Source of the DNA: Dyella sp. BiH032
GTDB lineage: Bacteria > Pseudomonadota > Gammaproteobacteria > Xanthomonadales > Rhodanobacteraceae
Length of the DNA: 64,000 bases
NCBI RefSeq assembly: GCF_031954525.1
Contig: NZ_CP134867.1
Coordinates: forward strand, 992,001 to 1,056,000
Direction of reading: 5' to 3'
In this document: positions 62,635 to 64,000 of the stretch, one piece after another
Position numbering within the stretch: position 1 is the stretch's first letter
Layout of the letters: every line of letters begins with the position of its first letter
Program-made: the position numbers and the translations under genes
Notes under the pieces: model-generated
Databases searched by the model: none
Seen by the model: the letters and a program-made list of their open reading frames with translations, nothing else
Told to the model about the DNA's origin: nothing

Positions 62635-62715
62635 CTCGCCCCTCGCGGGGGCGAGGGTTTCGCTCTCCTGCCGGAGAGCGAGTTACTTCTTCTTGCTTGC
62701 CCAAGAAGAAGTAAC
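62635..62715. repeat. Three hairpins of an intergenic repeat
   Basis: Three adjacent inverted repeats: an 8-bp stem at 62635-62642/62648-62655, a 9-bp stem at 62660-62668/62673-62681, and a perfect 14-bp stem at 62682-62695/62702-62715 (GTTACTTCTTCTTG). The AAGAAG motif is repeated just after. This resembles dispersed intergenic repeats of xanthomonads whose translations give spurious VTKKKG-type peptides. No gene was called here. Confidence 0.7.
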
Positions 62716-62772
62716 CAAGAAGAAGGGCCCCCTGCGCGGCGCCCTCCGCAGCCTACGCTGCTGCGGGTGCGT

Positions 62773-62875
62773 TGAGGGCTGGCCGGGCTTTTCGACAGGG
62801 CATCCTTGCCCTGATCGAAAAGGCGGGGACGTCCTGTCCCCGCCCGCCTTCGGCGGCCTGATCGTCCAGCCCTCA
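62773..62875. repeat. Clover-like nested palindrome
   Basis: An outer 10-bp stem TGAGGGCTGG (62773-62782) pairs with CCAGCCCTCA (62866-62875). Inside lie a long hairpin with a single bulged A (62789-62802 with 62807-62821), a 9-bp hairpin (62822-62830 with 62836-62844) and a 5-bp CCGCC-TTC-GGCGG hairpin (62844-62848 with 62852-62856). It could form a multibranched DNA or RNA structure. Confidence 0.65.
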
Positions 62876-62974
62876 CCGCCGCGAAGGGAACCCGGAAGAT
62901 CAAGAGCCACACGGAGCATCGGCTTCGCCTCGCTCTCGTTACGTCTTGGCTTCTCGCCTCAGTACGTCACTTCT

Positions 62975-62997
62975 CCTTCTCCCCTCCGGGGAGAAGG
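62975..62997. repeat. CTTCTCCCC-type palindrome
   Basis: A 10-bp stem CCTTCTCCCC (62975-62984) with its complement (62988-62997) and loop TCC, followed by GGCGGGATGAGGGGCGGGG. This form is a widespread GC-rich repeat in proteobacterial intergenic regions. Confidence 0.65.
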
Positions 62998-63054
62998 CGG
63001 GATGAGGGGCGGGGGCTTGAGGCAACGTCTCGCGAATCGAACTTCACCGACATA

Positions 63055-63083
63055 AAAAAGGGCGGCCCATGGCCGCCCTTTTT
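63055..63083. terminator. Bidirectional terminator before the M28 peptidase gene
   Basis: A 13-bp stem, AAAAAGGGCGGCC at 63055-63067 with its complement at 63071-63083, loop CAT. It is flanked by A-rich and T-rich tracts and serves the peptidase on the minus strand and possibly readthrough from the RND operon. Confidence 0.93.
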
Positions 63084-63110
63084 CGCATGCAAACATGATC
63101 GAAGCGCCGC

Positions 63111-64000
63111 TCAGTCCCGCGCCCCGTCATTCTTGAACGCATCCGGCGCCGAGCCGAAATTGCCGTCCGCCTGTGCCGCCATGTACGAGAACGCCGCATA
63201 CACCGCCACGTTCTGCGCCAGTTCGCGCGGGTCGATTTTGTCGAGCGTGTCGTTGGCGGTGTGGTGGTAGTCGAAGTAGTCGGTGCCGTCCTGGGTCAGG
63301 CTGAGGGCGGCCATGCCCTTGGCGTGCATCTGCGAGAGGTCGGAGCCGCCGCCGCCCGGCTTCTGCGGGTCGTAGGCCACGCCGACCGGCTCGATCACCT
63401 TGGCGATCTGTTCGATGGCGCCGCGTGCCTCCGGCTTCACGCTGGCGGTCATGCGCCAGATCTTGCGCGCGCCGAAGTCGGACTCGGTGCCGAGCTGGTG
63501 CTTGGCCACTTCCGCCGCATGCTTGTCGGCGTAGGCACGGCCGCCCCACAGGCCCATTTCCTCGTTGGCGAAGGCGATCACGCGGATGGTGCGGTCGGGG
63601 CGTTGCGGCAGGCTCAGGATCATCTTGCCCGCAGCCATGGCGATCGCCACGCCTGCGCCATCGTCGATCGCGCCGGTGCCCGGATCCCAGGAATCCAGGT
63701 GGCCACCGATCGGGACGATCTGGTCGGGATACTTCTTGCCAGTGATCTCGCCGATCACGTTGGCGCCCGTATAGCTGCCGTTGAAGCCGCAATCGAGGTC
63801 GAGCTTGATGCTGACCGGCTTGCCGTAGCCGAGCACGCGGTCGAGCTGGTCGGCATCGGGCAGCGACAGCGCGGCCGCCGGGATGGCGTCCTTCGGGTCG
63901 CGGAAGCCGGTAACGCCGGTGTGCGGCGTGCGGCTGTGCTCGTCGGTGCCCGCCGAGCGCAGCAGGAAGGCGGCGGCGCCCATCTTGGCGGCCAGCACCG
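63111..64000 (-). CDS. M28 family metallopeptidase, 5' truncated
   Basis: The start lies beyond the window. About 295 C-terminal residues are visible, with the zinc-ligand and catalytic segments GGHLDSWDPGTGAIDDGAG, FANEEMGLWGG and a HTANDTLDKID histidine motif of the M28 aminopeptidase/carboxypeptidase family. An upstream protease-associated (PA) domain region, KPVSIKLDLDCGFNGSYTGAN, lies in the visible part. The family includes secreted aminopeptidases, so a signal peptide is likely but unseen. It ends at 63111 after a terminator. Confidence 0.9.
   Translation of the reverse strand, partial: VLAAKMGAAAFLLRSAGTDEHSRTPHTGVTGFRDPKDAIPAAALSLPDADQLDRVLGYGKPVSIKLDLDCGFNGSYTGANVIGEITGKKYPDQIVPIGGHLDSWDPGTGAIDDGAGVAIAMAAGKMILSLPQRPDRTIRVIAFANEEMGLWGGRAYADKHAAEVAKHQLGTESDFGARKIWRMTASVKPEARGAIEQIAKVIEPVGVAYDPQKPGGGGSDLSQMHAKGMAALSLTQDGTDYFDYHHTANDTLDKIDPRELAQNVAVYAAFSYMAAQADGNFGSAPDAFKNDGARD

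Noticed and set aside
62594..63055. Open frame through the intergenic repeats after the RND gene
   Set aside because: The peptide is the typical spurious translation of dispersed repeats (VTKKKG-type) and the DNA is made of hairpins.

Overview
The window looks like chromosomal core DNA of a GC-rich gammaproteobacterium of the order Xanthomonadales (Lysobacterales), most likely family Rhodanobacteraceae (Dyella, Frateuria, Luteibacter or Rhodanobacter-like). The pointers are a Clp-type CRP homologue, an SpeD of the xanthomonad type, cydP upstream of cydAB, a complete mla locus and a gene order typical of this group. The taxonomic call is an inference from protein character; no 16S gene is present.

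Layout. 1-2382: the end of a tryptophan operon (trpG, trpD, trpC), closed by a 168-bp MITE-like palindrome. 2.5-9 kb: a HAD phosphatase, a TauE/SafE transporter, a MarR-GNAT fusion, clp, speD, coq7 and a GlcF-like Fe-S protein. 9-10 kb: rplM-rpsI and tRNA-Gln(CUG). 10.2-11.7 kb: a small accessory pocket with two unrecognised genes. 11.7-16.3 kb: a minus-strand cluster TIGR02449-zapA-ssrS (6S RNA)-5-FCL-EVE-rpiA facing ygfB-pepP. 16.4-19.5 kb: a cytochrome bd operon with two small subunits (cydP, cydA, cydB, cydX). 19.7-26.9 kb: minus-strand pepQ, PilZ-DUF1631, hemW, rdgB, a GNAT and rph.

27-38.4 kb: yicC-gmk, then a full Mla lipid-transport set (mlaFEDCB, convergent with mlaA), then rpoZ-spoT-ridA-recG. 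The familiar gmk-rpoZ-spoT-recG block therefore appears to be split by mla. 38.5-42 kb: a nucleoside hydrolase, type B L31, citrate synthase and a conserved protein of unknown function. 42-50.2 kb: penicillin-binding protein 1A divergent from pilMNOPQ (type IV pilus alignment complex and secretin). 50.4-57.4 kb: a seven-kilobase MoxR-DUF58-DUF4381-BatA-BatB/C-BatD operon with overlapping genes. 57.7-62.6 kb: a MarR regulator and an RND efflux pair. 62.6-63.1 kb: a mosaic of structured intergenic repeats. 63.1 kb to the end: an M28 peptidase cut by the window edge.

Nearly everything is housekeeping: amino acid and nucleotide metabolism, translation, ubiquinone, respiration, the stringent response, envelope asymmetry, cell wall and pili. 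I saw no CRISPR array, prophage, transposase gene or obvious defence system. The least explained parts are the two genes after tRNA-Gln, the duplicated MCE domain in MlaD, the degenerate metal site in the BatB-type protein, and the two intergenic repeat elements.
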